Positions 35,871 to 49,142 of a stretch of 64,000 bases of DNA are shown piece by piece. The DNA lies in the NCBI RefSeq assembly GCF_040807025.1, contig NC_090942.1:67226911-67290910 (forward strand), given 5' to 3'. A model generated the notes under the pieces. The model searched no databases, was not told where the DNA came from, and worked only from the letters and a program-made list of their open reading frames with translations. Source of the stretch: Struthio camelus. Lineage: Eukaryota; Chordata; Aves; Struthioniformes; Struthionidae. The position numbers were made by a program, and so were the translations under genes. Each line of letters opens with the position of its first letter. Position 1 is the first letter of the stretch.

Positions 35871-36084
35871 ATGGCGACCCACAGCTCCGCCGCCGAGCAG
35901 GGCTACATCCGCACCGTGCTGGGCCAGCAGATGCTGGGGGAGCTGGACAGCTCCAGCCTGGCGCTGCCCTCCGACGCTCGGCTCAAACTCACGGGCGGAC
36001 AAGCCGGCGAGGAGAAGGCGTTGCGGCTCCACCGGCAGGTCCAGCAGACGCTGGCCAGGAAGAGCAGGGGCTCGGTGGTGAACG
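35871..36084 (+). CDS. PKP2: PKP2 coding exon 1 (N-terminal head, HR2-type motif)
   Basis: ATG at 35,871 in the context gccggcgcccATGg. The exon encodes residues 1-71 and the first base of codon 72, ending aacg|gtgagt. The product starts [20 protein letters not shown]. The stretch [10 protein letters not shown] and the following DSSSLALPS are nearly identical to human PKP2 residues 11-34, the conserved head motif of this family. QVQQTLARK also matches. The exon is 9 nt (three codons) shorter than the 223-nt human exon 1, with the difference in the variable stretch around residues 41-52, and ends in the same phase. In the known protein the head binds desmoplakin, desmoglein, desmocollin and keratins. 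Confidence 0.96.
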
Positions 36085-36190
36085 GTGAGTACCCGGCCCG
36101 GCCCGGCCGGCGGCTTCCCTGAAGCCGCTGCCGCCCCCGCTCCCGCCGCGCCGGAGTGAACGGCCCGCGGCCCGCGTGCCCCGCCGCGCC

Positions 36191-36220
36191 CAACGGCTCC
36201 CAACGGCTCCCAACGGACTC
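36191..36220 (+). repeat. Three tandem copies of a 10-mer
   Basis: caacggctcc occurs twice, followed by a third copy with changes at its end (caacggactc). It lies in the CpG island just inside intron 1. Confidence 0.95.
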
Positions 36221-39200
36221 ATGAGTGAAAGCCGGGCTGTGCGGGGAGAGCCTCTGCGGGCCGGCGGAGAGCGGGCTTGCTTAATAACGGGCTTCGTACG
36301 AGCGGCTTCCCTTCGCGACATCACCGGTAATGAAAATCTGAGCTGTGTCACGCTTTTCCCTTCTTTTTTTCCTTTCTGGTTAAGCGAATTAGGTGTTTCT
36401 CCCTCTCAGCCACTCCAGCTGTACTGCTGCCTGAGAGACGAGCCGAGGCTTAATTCTCCCAATGCCGTAACCGTTGCAGTGTGCTTGTTTTAATAACTGA
36501 AGTTTTACCCTCTGGCCCTGTTTGCTAAGTAAAATGGAAAGAAATGGTCGGAAATGGTTTTCCCTATTTTACCTTGAAGTAGAAGAGAATGGACAAAAAG
36601 GAGGTTTGGCAAAATAACCCTGGGAAAGGCATAAATAGGAAACGGAACGATAATGCTGCTAAATTCTTTATTTACCCTGTTCGTTGACGTGCGCAGTACA
36701 AATTGAAGTCAATCAGTCCTTGCTCTTAAGCTCTTGCAGTCAGCAGGCCTGATCCTTTGATAGGGTCCACCGTGCGGTGGTACCTATCATGCGAGGGGGA
36801 TCCAGTTGCAGTGTCAGGCCCCACCTGGGTGACTTTGTCAGGTGCCGAGGGTTTCAGGCAAGCTGCTGGGGGGGGGGGGTTCGTCTTCAGTATTAATGGA
36901 AAAGAGATGCATTGTCTTTCAAGTAAATCAAACAAATCTGCAAACATGAAATTAATTATACTGAAAACTTTGCTCCTGTTTTTAAATAGGACGATATGAC
37001 TGACTTGCAGGTTATTATACCCTGTTGCTCAGTTGTCATTATGGAAGCTGTCCCCTTTTGTTTTCAAAAGACTGAGCAAAAGGGCTTCACGTTTATAAAT
37101 ATACTTCACTCATCTGTCTTGTCAGACAGAAAAATATTTCCTTGTACTTCAGCTGGCTTCCATCTAAAAAACACCTCTTGACTAAAAATGCATACAATGC
37201 AGGCGCGGACATATTCTACTCAGAAAAAATAGGAACATGAATCACATAAGCAGGTATACACGGCTCAGCAGTGTGCAGGTACACATGCAAGTCCTCAGGT
37301 GGAAGCTCTTGTTTGAATAAGGTTCCTGAACATTTTTAGAGTAACTTCATTAGTTTTTCTGGTACTGGAGAGGACCTCTCTGGAAAATGCTTTTTAAACG
37401 ATAGTTAACAAATGAGTTGGTGTCATGAAGCTGAGATGCCGTCTCTAAACTATGCATAAAAATCTATGAAGAGAAGTTCCAGTCCTCCTAGCTCCCCTTA
37501 CCTTCTCTGGAACACATTAACAAAACTGATGGATTAGGGGATAGTTGTCTTCATTAGCGTTGTTTTTCTAAAGATCAAGTATTTGGGCACTTTGTGTTTC
37601 TGAGACAGCAATACTTTCATGCTTAGGAAACAGGAGTAGTAAATCATGTGTGTTACATGTGTTACTCATACATAAAAGGATTTTCTGCTTTTCTTCTTTC
37701 AAACATATACTTCTGCCCAATTCATCGCACATTTTTAGTCCTACTGCAAAACTCAGAAAAAATGGAGCAGGAATGTATTCCTTATATAAATACATATATT
37801 TATTTATATACACACAATATATAGATACAGCTATGTATGTATCTGTCTATCTGTATCTCAGATATCTATATAATATGTGTCAACTGCCTGTCATGTGTTC
37901 AACATGTTGACTTTTCTGAAAAATGTATGGATAAGTGTGTGTGAATCCAAATGTGCTTTTTCCCTAAAAGACTTGCTCAAAATTTGACTATTCTTTGAAA
38001 AACATTTCAATTTGTGTGTATAAGCTGCTTTTTAAAGATGTGCACTATTTTACATGCAAAAAATACCACTTCACTAAATTATAATGATTTTCTAGAGATA
38101 CTCTCTAAGGGTCTTAACTCATATTGTTCGAAGTCACAGGGAGAACTCTGTAAAGATTTAAAAGGAGTAGGAGCAGGTCCCTGTGATACAACTGTCCTAC
38201 TGTCCTATCAGTAGAAGTATTTCAGACCCTGTTGAGCAAAGTACTTAGCACATACATAACTGGAGTATTCACATACATGCCTAAAATTAGGCAACAAATC
38301 AGTGGTAATAAAGGTCTTACCCAGTATACTCTGTGCACATCCAGCTTCCACCAACAGTACTGGGAGTTTAGAAGCACAAAGAGTACGTTATCAGGCAGCA
38401 TAACTTCTCCTTAAAGCTTCAAATTAAAGGTGGCTGCTTAGGCTTAAACATTACCTTCAGATGGGAAAGCCTTTTTGTCTCCCTCACCCACATTGTTTGC
38501 TATTTTATGCCCTTTTTCTCCCTTCTTTGTTTTTTGAAGGTGTCTTGCTTTTTATAATGGAAATTCAGATAATCCTCAGATTTGTGCTTGGAGGATTCCT
38601 TCAGGTGCAAAATGATTAAAATTATGTGCTGCCTCGAGACGTTTTAAAACGCTGTCGAACCTTTTTCAAGCAGTAGTTTGCCAACAGCTGCAACTTCTCC
38701 ACTTCATCAGTTGCTATACCTTTGTAAGTTAAAGATTATGCCACGCGGAAGTAAATGTGAGCCACTAGAGCAGCTGTTGAAAGATAGCATGGAGTGATAC
38801 GTACTTCAAAAAAATGGCATTCAGAATCATATACGTTAATGAGTGGTGGCTTTCAGCTCACACATATAGCATTGATTATTTCATGTATAATTTAAGAGTT
38901 GATTAAACCATGTTACGTTTCTGATTCCACTTGCCTCTGATCTTGTTCTCTCTGAGTTTTGATTGGCTTTTAAATTCCTTTGTGATATTCCTGTTTCTTG
39001 AGTGTAATTCCTGGAACAAAGTCTTCCTTCCTGTACAACCTTCTCAGTTTTACTGCATAAAATGAGGGCAGAATTTAGTAGTACATCTTACAAAACCAAA
39101 CAGCCCAGTGAACTGCCGTCTATGCAGAGATACTTTCTCTGACACAGGTTTGTGTTTATGAACTTAGGAGGTTTCCAAATGACCAGTATTAGATATAAGG

Positions 39201-41732
39201 CAGTTACAATCAGAGCCTTATTTCTTCCTTATATTTCTTCATTTTTACAATTCTTTGTAGTGTTTTTCTTAAACTGTTTTTTAGGGGTTCTTAGGGATTT
39301 CTTATCCTGGGTCTTCTGTTTCATAGATTTTTGACCAGGCTCACTGCTTCATAGTAGTTTTGTTGTTGTGTCTTTGTAGAAAGAGAAAGTAGACAAAAAG
39401 TATTTGTTTCTTCTGCTTCTCATTGGTATCGTTAAATTGCTCACCTGTGCTTCCTGAGCCGAAAGAGATCTTTTTCTTTAATTGTGAGCACTTGTATAAA
39501 TGGGTACTGACCAGTGCAAAGTACAAAATGTTAGAAAAAAGTCCTTTGGCTTGCACTGGCAGAGCGATGAGAGGGAATGACCAGAAAGAAGGCTCGTTCA
39601 TCTCTAGATTGAGTGATTCAGTGAAATTTTTGATATGCCATTGTTAAAATGCCACCATCTTAGTCCATGGGTGGTGGTGTATGAAAAAGGATTAAAAGAT
39701 GGCAAATCAGCAGCAAGGAACACAAGGAGTCTCTGCTGAGGATATTATTACCCCACCCCAAACAAGAGTGGACAATATAAATTCATCAGGTGGGTGCTTG
39801 GGATGCCTGAAAATAGCACAGTCTCTCATAGACTGTATGCACAGGGTATGATTATGTTGATGCCTGCAGTGGGGGATTTAAAGCCAAAACTTGTTTTTTG
39901 TGGAAACCATGTAAATACAAAATTGCTGAAAAAGACTCATAACTGAGAGATAAGAGTATACAGAACGTAAAAGGAATCTGATACGCCTAGTATCCTTAGT
40001 AGAGACTAGTAATCTTCTTCATATATCATTATAACGTAGACACACCTATTGTCATCGTGATTTTTGGAGGCCTATCACAGAGGAGATTGATTTGTCTGAA
40101 ACAGTGGCCAGTACGGCCAGTAATCACTGGGGAGGAGCTTTCAAGGCCTGTAGAGATATTCAGGATACCACATCCAAGGGAACAAAGGAGGTCTGAGAAG
40201 AGCCACTGTGACAATAGATGGGATTTTTTTCTCAGTCATCTCTTCAGTCTCCTTCCTTATGGTGCAACTATTTTGTCAGGTCTCCAAATTTTATCAGAAT
40301 TTTTGTGAGATTAGGTGATTCTTGGATGGCTTTTATTTTGGGTGTGAGGAAGAGTGAAGAGGTTTTAGTTTTTCTCCGCTGCTTAACCACATCCAAAAAG
40401 CCAGTGTTCTGAACTCCTTTGGTTGCATATTGGCAGGAAAGAAAGGAGAGTGAGATAAAGGTTCAGTTTAGTTGCCCACACATGGGTGTTGGCTGCTATT
40501 TGAGATGCCCACAGTTTCCAAAGGACCCGCATGGTTTGACAGACATGACACAGAGCCTGTAGGAAGTCCATGCTTTTCCTGACTGGCACCTGGAAATCAA
40601 GTGGGCTCTCCCTATGGCATGTCAAATAGGTTTGGACCCCTATGGGTGAGTAACTGAATCAAGTTTTTAGTTTTTGAAGAGAGAGTTTCTGTGAGACTTA
40701 GACTACTAGGTCTTACAGTCAGAAAATATTAATAGTAGTACTAAATGAACCCATAATATATTAAGAAAATCCTTCATGGCTTGCTTTCTTTTCAATCAAT
40801 GCACTGAGTGTTTAAGGACTGCCTAATAATTTTTGAATGTATGTAACACTAAGAGGTGTGAGAAACATGTAGGCTTTTGTACTGTGATGAAAAAAAGCTG
40901 GAAGTAGCCTCACTGAGAGATGCAAGTTTTGATCAGATCACCTGTTATGTATCTCAGAGCTAATGAAGACGCAGCATTTCAGTTACTGCTTTTTCCTTTA
41001 GCACACTGGATTTTGGCACAAGTAGACAGCCCATCTTACAAATTACGTTTTATGTAGCTAATAAATCTTAGGTAAAATGCTCACAAAATAATTTACTGAT
41101 ATGGTAAGATATACTTGATACTGTACCTGCAAAATGAAATTCCAGAAGCCAATGTCTACTGTGTTTACGTCTGAGAGAGAAAAATGTTTTGTTTTACTGA
41201 TGGATAGTTCACAGGAAGACTGAAGGTTAAAAAGGGAGGACTACTTAAAGCTACTGTTTAGCAAAGATATCTGACTGTTGTGATTTCTGATTGACTGTAT
41301 TTTGCTTTTGCAAAGAGGGCAACTGTTAGATATGTAGCTTATCCTACACTCATTCATGGGCAGCTTTATAATCCTCATTATTTTGTTATTAGTTTAGTAA
41401 AGACAGAGTTCAGAGTTTTCTAAAACATCAAGAAATGCCTTGCTCAAAGGATCTCTATGTTCTAAGTAGATAGGTAACAGAGAACAGTTTCTCACTAGTT
41501 AAAGTGAACTGGACAAAAATACTAATTGTAAAGAAACAAGGAAACATTGTTAATATGTATGTGTGTTTGTGTACATTTAAAGACTGCTTATATGAGAGTA
41601 TTTTCATAGATAACAATGAATAAAGTTAATCTTTAAAAAGGAGGCATAGGCAGTAGACTAAGATGGAGTCTTATTGGCCGCTTGAAACTGAAATATGAGA
41701 ATTATATCACACAGGTTGTATGAACGTGCAGG

Positions 41733-41786
41733 TTTTTGTTGTCTGTACACATTGGCAGATTTTTGTTGTCTGTACCCATTGGCAGA
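41733..41786 (+). repeat. 27-bp tandem duplication
   Basis: Two adjacent 27-bp units (tttttgttgtctgtac..attggcaga) differ at one base. The high identity suggests a recent duplication. Confidence 0.95.
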
Positions 41787-43520
41787 GCTAAGCAGGAAGT
41801 TTTTTCAGTGTAAAATAAGCCCCTCTCCTATTTCTGCCTCGTCATCTATTTGGGCAACAAGGGCTATGTTGAAACACACAGACTTTTAATGTAGTGTAGG
41901 AATTCTTACAATCCAAATCATTAATTTGAGCAAACTGTATCATTTCAGTCTCATGACTCAAAGTTACAATGAATGTGTCTTAACAAATCACCTAATGCAT
42001 GTTTAATTCTGTGTTGCACGGCCAAAGCAAAAGAGCTGGAAAATATGATTAAATAGGCAAAATAACTGGAAAGTATGATTGAACTGGACCTCAGATTGTT
42101 AAACACTGATTTTTATTATGCACAGATTTAGTCTTATCCAAGTGGACCAGTGCTAGTGAGAATCCTTGGCAAATTATTCTTATGTTCTTGTTTGGTTCAT
42201 CCTTATCAAGCCTTTTACCAGCTACAGTAACTAAAGATCAAGGATACAGGATTATTTAAGTCCCTAAGGAAACCCATATGCACCTAATAAAGCGAGGAGC
42301 CTAACTGCATAAGCTGAAAGCCTCAGCTGTTTGGCATACATACACAAGGTGCTTTCAGAAATCCCGCTAGGCATTTACCTGCTTGTTTTGGGCTCTGTTG
42401 TGTACATGGCTCCTAATATTTTTAGAAGTGGAAACTTCATCAGTTTTAACCAAGTTAATGATTGGGTTCTTTATTTTCTGTAGTAGCTCAGGCGGTATCT
42501 GCTATTTGGAAAATTCATGGCCAATCAGTGTATCTGACTTCTTTGTTAATCACTGTTACCTAAACTTCTACATCACACACTGGCCCGTTTGTGGCAGATT
42601 TGGGGTATGTCTTGCCTTCAGCTTTTGACTTCTGTTTCACCTCTTTAATCATCTTTGTAGTTTTTATATTCCTGTAGGCCGATTCTCATAACAGGAGAAT
42701 AAAAAATCATTTCAGCAGTATCTGTTACAAAGCTTTAAAATTATTTTGTACTAACAGAAGCATTTTCCTGTAAAGATGCATGGTGTCAGTGGAAAAAAAA
42801 GCAGCCTGATAATTGTTTTTTTTTTAATTAAAAAAGAATAAAGTTTTAACAAAAAAGAATAATCACAATGCACTGTTTTATTTTCAGAGCTGGGTATTCT
42901 ACACTGTTGGTGGGATTAGTGAACCTTTCGGATACAGATTTAAAGTGTCATTAAACTCCCCCCCACTTTTTCAGCATCATATGTCATATGTCTCCATAAA
43001 CTGTAGAGTCTGTTCATGGACTCTTGTGTTCTTTGGGTGAAGCACTGAGCAGCACTGATGAACAAAGCATTGCTTGCTCCAATATATTATCATTAAAGTA
43101 GAGCCTGAGGAAAAAGAAACATCATCATCAGAAGTAGGCAACTATGAAGAAAACAGTTTACATTCAGTGTATGCTATTCATTTGCAATGGTGTATTGTAA
43201 AAATTGCACCTCTAAGGTATACAGTAACAGGGGTATAAACCCATGTTTGACTTAGACTTCTAAGAGTTAAAAATATCTCCTCTTACGTAAAATAAACAAG
43301 AAACTGGAAAAGGCCTGGTGTCTTAAGAAGGCTTTGCTTAGCCATATTCTGAACATGATACACAGACTACAAACATCTTTGCATCCTTTCCCTGTCTGCT
43401 TTTCAGCTGGTATATATTATTAGCATTGTGTACTGGGTCATTTCCCTAGTACTGTAAATCATTCTTTATGGTAATATAATGTTTTATTAAAATCTTACTA
43501 ATCTTAGTCTTTGATTACAG

Positions 43521-43633
43521 GCAGGTTACACCGTGCTTCCAGTGTTCCAGAACATGTTTATAACATGGGGATTACTGAAAATGATTTTGTACCAAGAGCT
43601 CAATATGGTTTCTCATACTATCAATCAAACCAG
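43521..43633 (+). CDS. PKP2: PKP2 coding exon 2
   Basis: 113 nt between the acceptor ttgattacag and the donor gtgagg, the same length as human exon 2. It begins in phase 1 (completing Gly72) and ends in phase 0 at residue 109. It reads RLHRASSVPEHVYN near the start, matching the human LHRTSSVPEYVYN. The second serine of RASSVP corresponds to human Ser82, reported as the MARK3/C-TAK1 site that creates a 14-3-3 docking site and controls nuclear versus junctional location; here it would be Ser79. The rest (ENDFVPRAQYGFSYYQ) is less conserved. Confidence 0.96.
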
Positions 43634-45289
43634 GTGAGGAAAAGGAGGCGATGAATAGAAATAAATATAATATCACATGTATAGTTGACTCATTTTGTTA
43701 AATGGTATTACAACGTTAGATTGTTTGCTTGCTTGTTTACTATTTAAAGGAGGTTTTAGCTACTGAGGTACCTGTCTGTTAACATTCCTTCCCCCTTCTG
43801 GTGACTTCTGATCCCAGTGGCTAAATTCAGCTCAATTTGACAGACTTTTTGCAGATCTATTGATTTTGGGAGAATTGGCATCGGAGCAGAAAATGAAAAA
43901 CCTTGTTAACACCCCGCTAAGACAAAGGCTGTTACATGTCAGATCTTTATCCATCCCAACAGACTGTGGGTCAGTCAGCACATATGTAGCTCCAAGTGGC
44001 TCCAAGGCCATGCTGCCACTTACCCAGCCGAAGAGTTAGCAGTTGCTTGAGGGAGCTCAGGGATCCTGTGGGGTGAAAAGTGACAGCATGTTGGGCACAT
44101 GGGTTGGAGTTGGGAATATGATGAAAGAGGTTAGGGAATTAAGCATCCAAAACCACAGGAGAACAGATTGCATTAGCTTCAACGTGACAGGTGGAGTGTT
44201 CCTTATCATTTTAAATAATCCTGTTGTAACCTGTTTAAGCATTACAAGAATCTCAGTGCTAGAGTCCTTTTAATATAATAGTGTTTCTAAACTGTTTCTA
44301 ATTACAACTCCACTTCTTATAGTGACCACACTTGTCTTGGGTTCATGCCTTAACTGCTAAAATAAATAATTGATTTTCTGCTCTGCTGGTTCATGACTCT
44401 GGTCATAACTGATAGGAACCCAGTTGCAGGGGCAACCACATGACTTGAAAATCAACACATAGCTCAATAGCAATGCTGCTGTATGATCAACATGAGTGAA
44501 CTGGAACCAATTCAACTAGTGAATGGGAATACTCAAATAGAGTCCATCAGTACAATAGCTGTATATGGAAGGCCCAGTTCTGTCTCAGCTTTAGATGAGG
44601 CAGGAATTATTCTGTACTTATGCTCATTAAAGGAAATAGCCCAGCTGCCGGCCTGTTAGTTAATTAAAAATCTCTGGCTCTGTATGGCTAGAGGTACAAC
44701 GGCTTACTTAACTACATTTCCTTCTCTGTCCTCCCTGTTCTCACATGTCATCCAGTCCAAAATCTTTGATGAGTCTCTTATTTTTTAGAAAAGAGCAACA
44801 ATGGATAACTAACAGTAACATATGATGTCCTTGCATAGCTCCTGTATAATAAACAAATTTATCCGATGATCGGAACCCATACTTACTAGATTTGGTAACC
44901 TTTGCTCCTTTTGTGTGTCCATTATACCCATCGGTAGCTCTTCCACAGCGAAAGTAAGGGTTTTCAGTCTGGCCACACAGATATGGTTTTATCCAAGCTT
45001 GTAGGCAATTGACTTATACGCATATTTCGAGTTAGCAGTAGAAGCCTAGACTCTTAGACTTTGTCTCCTAATGTTTAGACTATGCTTGTTTCTACTTTCA
45101 TTAGGCAGATGCAAAGAAGTGTAGCGGAATCCCTTTTCATGTACCGTTTTGATGATGTTCCCATTTGATTTTCTTCTGGTAACTGACCTCACATTTTTTA
45201 TCTTTTCTTTTTGGCTTGATGTATTTGCTGTTAATCTTAAATGCTGTGATCTTGCCATGGCTCCTGTTCTTTTATGTACCCTTGAACAG
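43634..45289 (+). other. PKP2: PKP2 intron 2
   Basis: Donor gtgagg, acceptor cttgaacag. No repeat or additional exon was recognised. The open frame upstream of exon 3 (45,149-45,289) is intronic and simply runs into the exon. Confidence 0.9.
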
Positions 45290-45984
45290 ATGGCTTCGCC
45301 AACCCCTTATACAAATGGCTGGGGGTCTAGAACTACTTACAAGACGATGGAAGAGAGATCTCAAAGGCAACCTCTGAAGAGATTAGAGATTTCTCCCCAA
45401 CGAGGCCCTGAGAGATTTGCATATGTTTCCAGTGATTTTAATTATGACAGAGGGATTCAAGCCGGATTCTCTATGAGGCATGGAGATAGCAGGAGATCCA
45501 ACATGACTGTCCCACCAAGATATGCTCGATCTGAGATTACTGGTTACGCTCTTCATGATTCGGTGAACAGGGGACGGTCTTTTAAAAGGCAATCCCACAT
45601 GGGAGCTTTTAATGACACAGTCTTTGATGGTGTCCTCCCCAGCTCCACTGTACCTCTGTACCGGCAAGTAAGCAACAGTCGCAGTATGACCAACCTTTTG
45701 GAGAAAGAGAACTACCTGACCTCAGGCAGTCCCACAGGACAAGTCAGGTCACCAGTTGCTTCCCATATTGGGTCTCAGAACAGGCAATCTTTGAGGTCCA
45801 GCTGGCACCAAACTACTTTCAGAAGCACCCAGACCAGGAGGGAAGCTTCTCACCAAGCTTCAGTAACCACTGTGGCTGCAGAAACAGATGGGAAGAGGAT
45901 GCCATTGACAGCTGCTGTGGCAGCAGCAGGAAGAAATGGTCTCCTGCAGAGTGAACAAGTCACCATCAGTGGATCTCAGCTAGG
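45290..45984 (+). CDS. PKP2: PKP2 coding exon 3 (bulk of head domain)
   Basis: 695 nt, one codon shorter than the 698-nt human exon 3, with phases 0 and 2 conserved. It encodes residues 110 to about 341, the serine- and arginine-rich, probably disordered head. Stretches shared with human PKP2 include RRLEISP (here KRLEISP), PPRYARSEI, the SDTVFD-like NDTVFDG, SRSM-NLLEKENYLT and RSSWHQ. The intervening sequence has drifted, as is normal for this region. The acceptor is cttgaacag and the donor gtaagc. The exon begins with ATG, but this Met is internal: the preceding exon joins in frame. In the known protein this part carries interaction sites for desmosomal partners and phosphorylation sites. 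Confidence 0.97.
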
Positions 45985-48900
45985 GTAAGCATGATGCAGA
46001 ATCTGCTGTGGTTCACAGTTACCTGGGAGGTTCATGGTTGAAAAGAATCTGTTTGTTTAAAAACAGAAGATGGACTGCCAGCTATTGGTTGGCCAGCCAG
46101 CACAGTATATAAAACGTCAATGCAGAGGACACAAAGAGTAGATTTGCTTTTAAAAATCCACTTGCAATGCAACAGAGGAAAGAGAGAAAAAGTGTATGTA
46201 TATGTACATACTGCAGGGTCCACAGCTTCTGTTCAAGTTTGGGGCCCTCTGTTGCCAAGACTTAATCCTTGAGTAATTTACAACCTAAATCATGGTACAC
46301 CCTAAGATATTGACAGAATTTGTGCTCATAAGAAGCCAGATGATTTCAACTCTGATTCTCACTAGAGAAATCTGCCAATGAAACAGCTTTTAGCGGTTAA
46401 AAATCCTTCCTCATTTCAAGGGAACGCTCTGGTTTTGGCAAACTTCAGTTAAAACACAGGCAGAAATTTCTCATAGCTCTGCTAGCCTGTAGCACCATCC
46501 CTACAATGAACATAGACTGCTCTAAATTTCAGGACCCCAAAGGTTCTCCCTGCCAGGAGAATCTACAAACTCTGAGGATGCTATTTTAAGCTGAGGCTCT
46601 CTTAGCTCTATAGCAGTAATTCCCAGAGCTGCCCTCAGATTTCAGAAAATTATTTAAAATGTTAGAAGCATTCAGATTTTTTTAATGACTTTTTTCCTGA
46701 ATTGTTCCATTTTCAAAAAGCAAATTTGTCCATCAGTGCTGAAATTCTGTTAAGAAGTGAATACTCTTTTCATTTTAGAAAAGTCTGAGTATTTTGAGAA
46801 CTCTAAGTTCCAAGTTTCAGTGGACAGAACAAAACATTCAGTAAACAGAAGATCGTTACTTACACTGTTTACTGCAGTTTCCATTGTTGTTTCATAATCC
46901 AAAGAGGATCCCAAGGTTTGTTGTGTATGTTAATTGTGGTGTTATTACTAACAACATTATTAAGAAATGTCCCTTTTTTCCACAGTTGCACAGCTGTTAA
47001 GTTCATTTTTCCAAAGGCAGCCTTTCTTTTCTGTGTTTGCTACCGTATCAGGTTAGGCATCAGCTGATATCACTGCTGTATACAGATCAGGTATTGTCTT
47101 TCATAAACTATGTATCGTATGCTGTGATTAGTTTTACAAATGTATAATCTTTTGCCCATGTCTAATCTGGATCAAAATTTTTGCTGATTGGTGATCCAGA
47201 AGTTCAGAGATCTGGTATTAATGATATGGCCTAAAGATTCAGTCTTTGCAGCACGTAAGTTCAGAAAACACAACTGGGAGCTGACAACAGCTAAAGATTT
47301 GGCAGTAATGATGTTGAAAATAGGAAGACTTTGTTTTTCAAGAAGACAACTTACAGATAGGCTTATAATGGATTGACTTAATCATTTACTTAACTGGAAG
47401 TACATTCTTGAGTGCATTTAAGCCACAGCTAGCTACTTTAATTTTGTGTAGGAGCAATTTTGGTTCTTGTTTTGCAGATGCAGACACTAGAATTTAGTTA
47501 TCTCACTGCAGAGATGCCAGCCAAAGTGCTTTTCGTATCTGCACTGTGTAAATATCCAGCTTCTGTCATTGTGCATGTGGCTTGCTTGAGACCATGCTGA
47601 ACTCCAGGTGGAAGGTTTGTGACCCAACAGAAACCTTTTGAATAGTGTAGCTCCTTAAGTTTTTCAGTTCATTTTTTTACTGGAAACTACAGAGGAAAAC
47701 AACTGGAGGCAAATGTTTGCAGGTTTCGTTTATCTCCGTACTTCTGAATTTTTAACTTGTATTTTCAAATATCGTAGTTTGTAGTTTGGATTCGTAGCTG
47801 TCTTGAGTTGGGGTGGGATGAAGGACTCTATTTTACCCAAAGTTTAAAAATGTAAGTATACTTATATAAAAATATAAGTATACATATATAAGAGCTTATA
47901 TTAACGAGAGGCTAGTGAAGAATAGTATGTAGGATATAATTCCCCAAAGAGATTTGTTTCACTGAATTCTTAAACAGTAAGAAAGAAACCATAGCCAATT
48001 TAGCTGAATGAACTCTGTGTTTGTTACATAAGCTTAGGTAATAAAGTACATGTGATATCCACATATATGATGTATAAAAATACATGTGTGGTAAGTTCCC
48101 TTGTAATTCTCGTCACTAGAAGGACTTGATGCTTAAATCCTGTTTTGGTTGTAGTACATTGTGGTTCATCCATGGTTAACTATTGCTCAGTTTAACGTAG
48201 AATGAAGTATTTAAAACCTAATAGACTACATTTTGCCTTTGGGTACCCTGCTGTCAAACCAGACATTTCTTTCAGTTAAGTCTGTCATTCTTCTGTCAGT
48301 ACAACAGCTTCTTCACACGAGACTTCTCAGTCTAAGGTGTTAGTAAGGACTTTCACATTTCTTGTCGCTTCCCATTCTCTTTGATTTTAAGGTTGCATTA
48401 TGTGATGCTAATTGTTGTTCCTGTAATAATGTAAGGGAAAAAAGATAATTCCATGTTCCAAATCATTTGATTTTTTTCAGAAATCTGTACGTTTTTATAT
48501 AATTTACAATTTAGATCTTTCCAACGTTAACTGAGAGGTTATAAAATAGTTGTGTAAGGCTAAAGAGAAGTGCAGGCTAGCTGTGTATAGAATTTAAAAT
48601 ATGCATAAGTGCATTTTCAAACTTTCTGTAGAATACTTAGCTCATGCTATGAAATTAGTGCAGAGAAATCAGCCTATAGAAATACTATCTTTGCATTTGC
48701 TGGTAGAATGAAGCAGTGAAAAGCAAGCTCATATCAAAGGCTTAGGAAAGAGAGGGCTCCAGCCTGAAGCTAGGAAACAACTGCTTACAGAATCAGACCT
48801 GCGAGCTGTGACAAAATGATCAAACAAGATGGTATATCTCAGAAATGATATACTCGGGTAATTAAGATGAAGTCACCATTTGTCAAACTGTTGTTTTGTT

Positions 48901-49099
48901 TGACAGCCATTGCTTGCAAGTCCATTTGTTTGTTGTCATTACACTTGTTGATTAGCTATGTGGCTATTAGTTTGCCTGTAAACTTTCTGAGGGTAGGAGA
49001 GAAACATTGCAAGAAATTCTCTTTTGACAAAAGTTAGAGTGCTCTAACTTTTATGAATACCATTGAGGGTCAAAGGCTATATTGCATCTTTTATTATTG

Positions 49100-49103
<4 letters not shown>

Positions 49104-49140
<37 letters not shown>
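49104..49140. repeat. (ATT)12 microsatellite
   Basis: About twelve perfect TTA/ATT units in intron 3, preceded by shorter imperfect units from about 49,091. Confidence 0.97.

Positions 49141-49142
<2 letters not shown>

Larger units (their letters stand above)
35500..36320. promoter_or_regulatory. PKP2: CpG island with PKP2 promoter and 5' UTR
   Basis: Very GC-rich and CpG-dense DNA surrounded by AT-rich sequence. It has many GC-box-like words (ggggcgg, ccgccc), no TATA box, and a GGC-repeat just upstream of the PKP2 start codon. This is the usual structure of a broadly used, TATA-less vertebrate promoter with dispersed start sites. The transcription start cannot be placed exactly; it should lie within about 200 bp upstream of 35,871. 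A second, weaker CpG-rich patch at 34,940-35,250 could serve the opposite strand. Long open frames on both strands here are an effect of the base composition. Confidence 0.85.
36085..43520 (+). other. PKP2: PKP2 intron 1
   Basis: Bounded by the gtgagt donor and the ttgattacag acceptor. It contains a 10-bp triplicated word (36,191-36,220), a G12 run (36,868-36,879), a TA/GTAT-rich low-complexity patch at about 37,780-37,880 and a 27-bp tandem duplication (41,733-41,786). No internal exon or recognised transposon was seen. First introns often hold enhancers, but nothing specific can be named from sequence alone. Confidence 0.9.

Noticed and set aside
35641-36081. Plus-strand 146-codon frame overlapping PKP2 exon 1
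   Set aside because: It begins without an ATG and is out of frame with the conserved PKP2 product; it is a composition effect.
35277-36203. Long minus-strand open frame (308 codons) over the CpG island
   Set aside because: It is antisense to the PKP2 5' UTR and exon 1. High GC leaves few stop codons, and the product is a low-complexity Ala/Gly/Pro/Arg string running into AT-rich DNA.
45149-45289. Apparent N-terminal extension of PKP2 exon 3 starting at an upstream ATG
   Set aside because: The bases before 45,290 are intron ending in a cttgaacag acceptor. The hydrophobic extension has no plakophilin similarity, and exon 2 joins in phase at 45,290.
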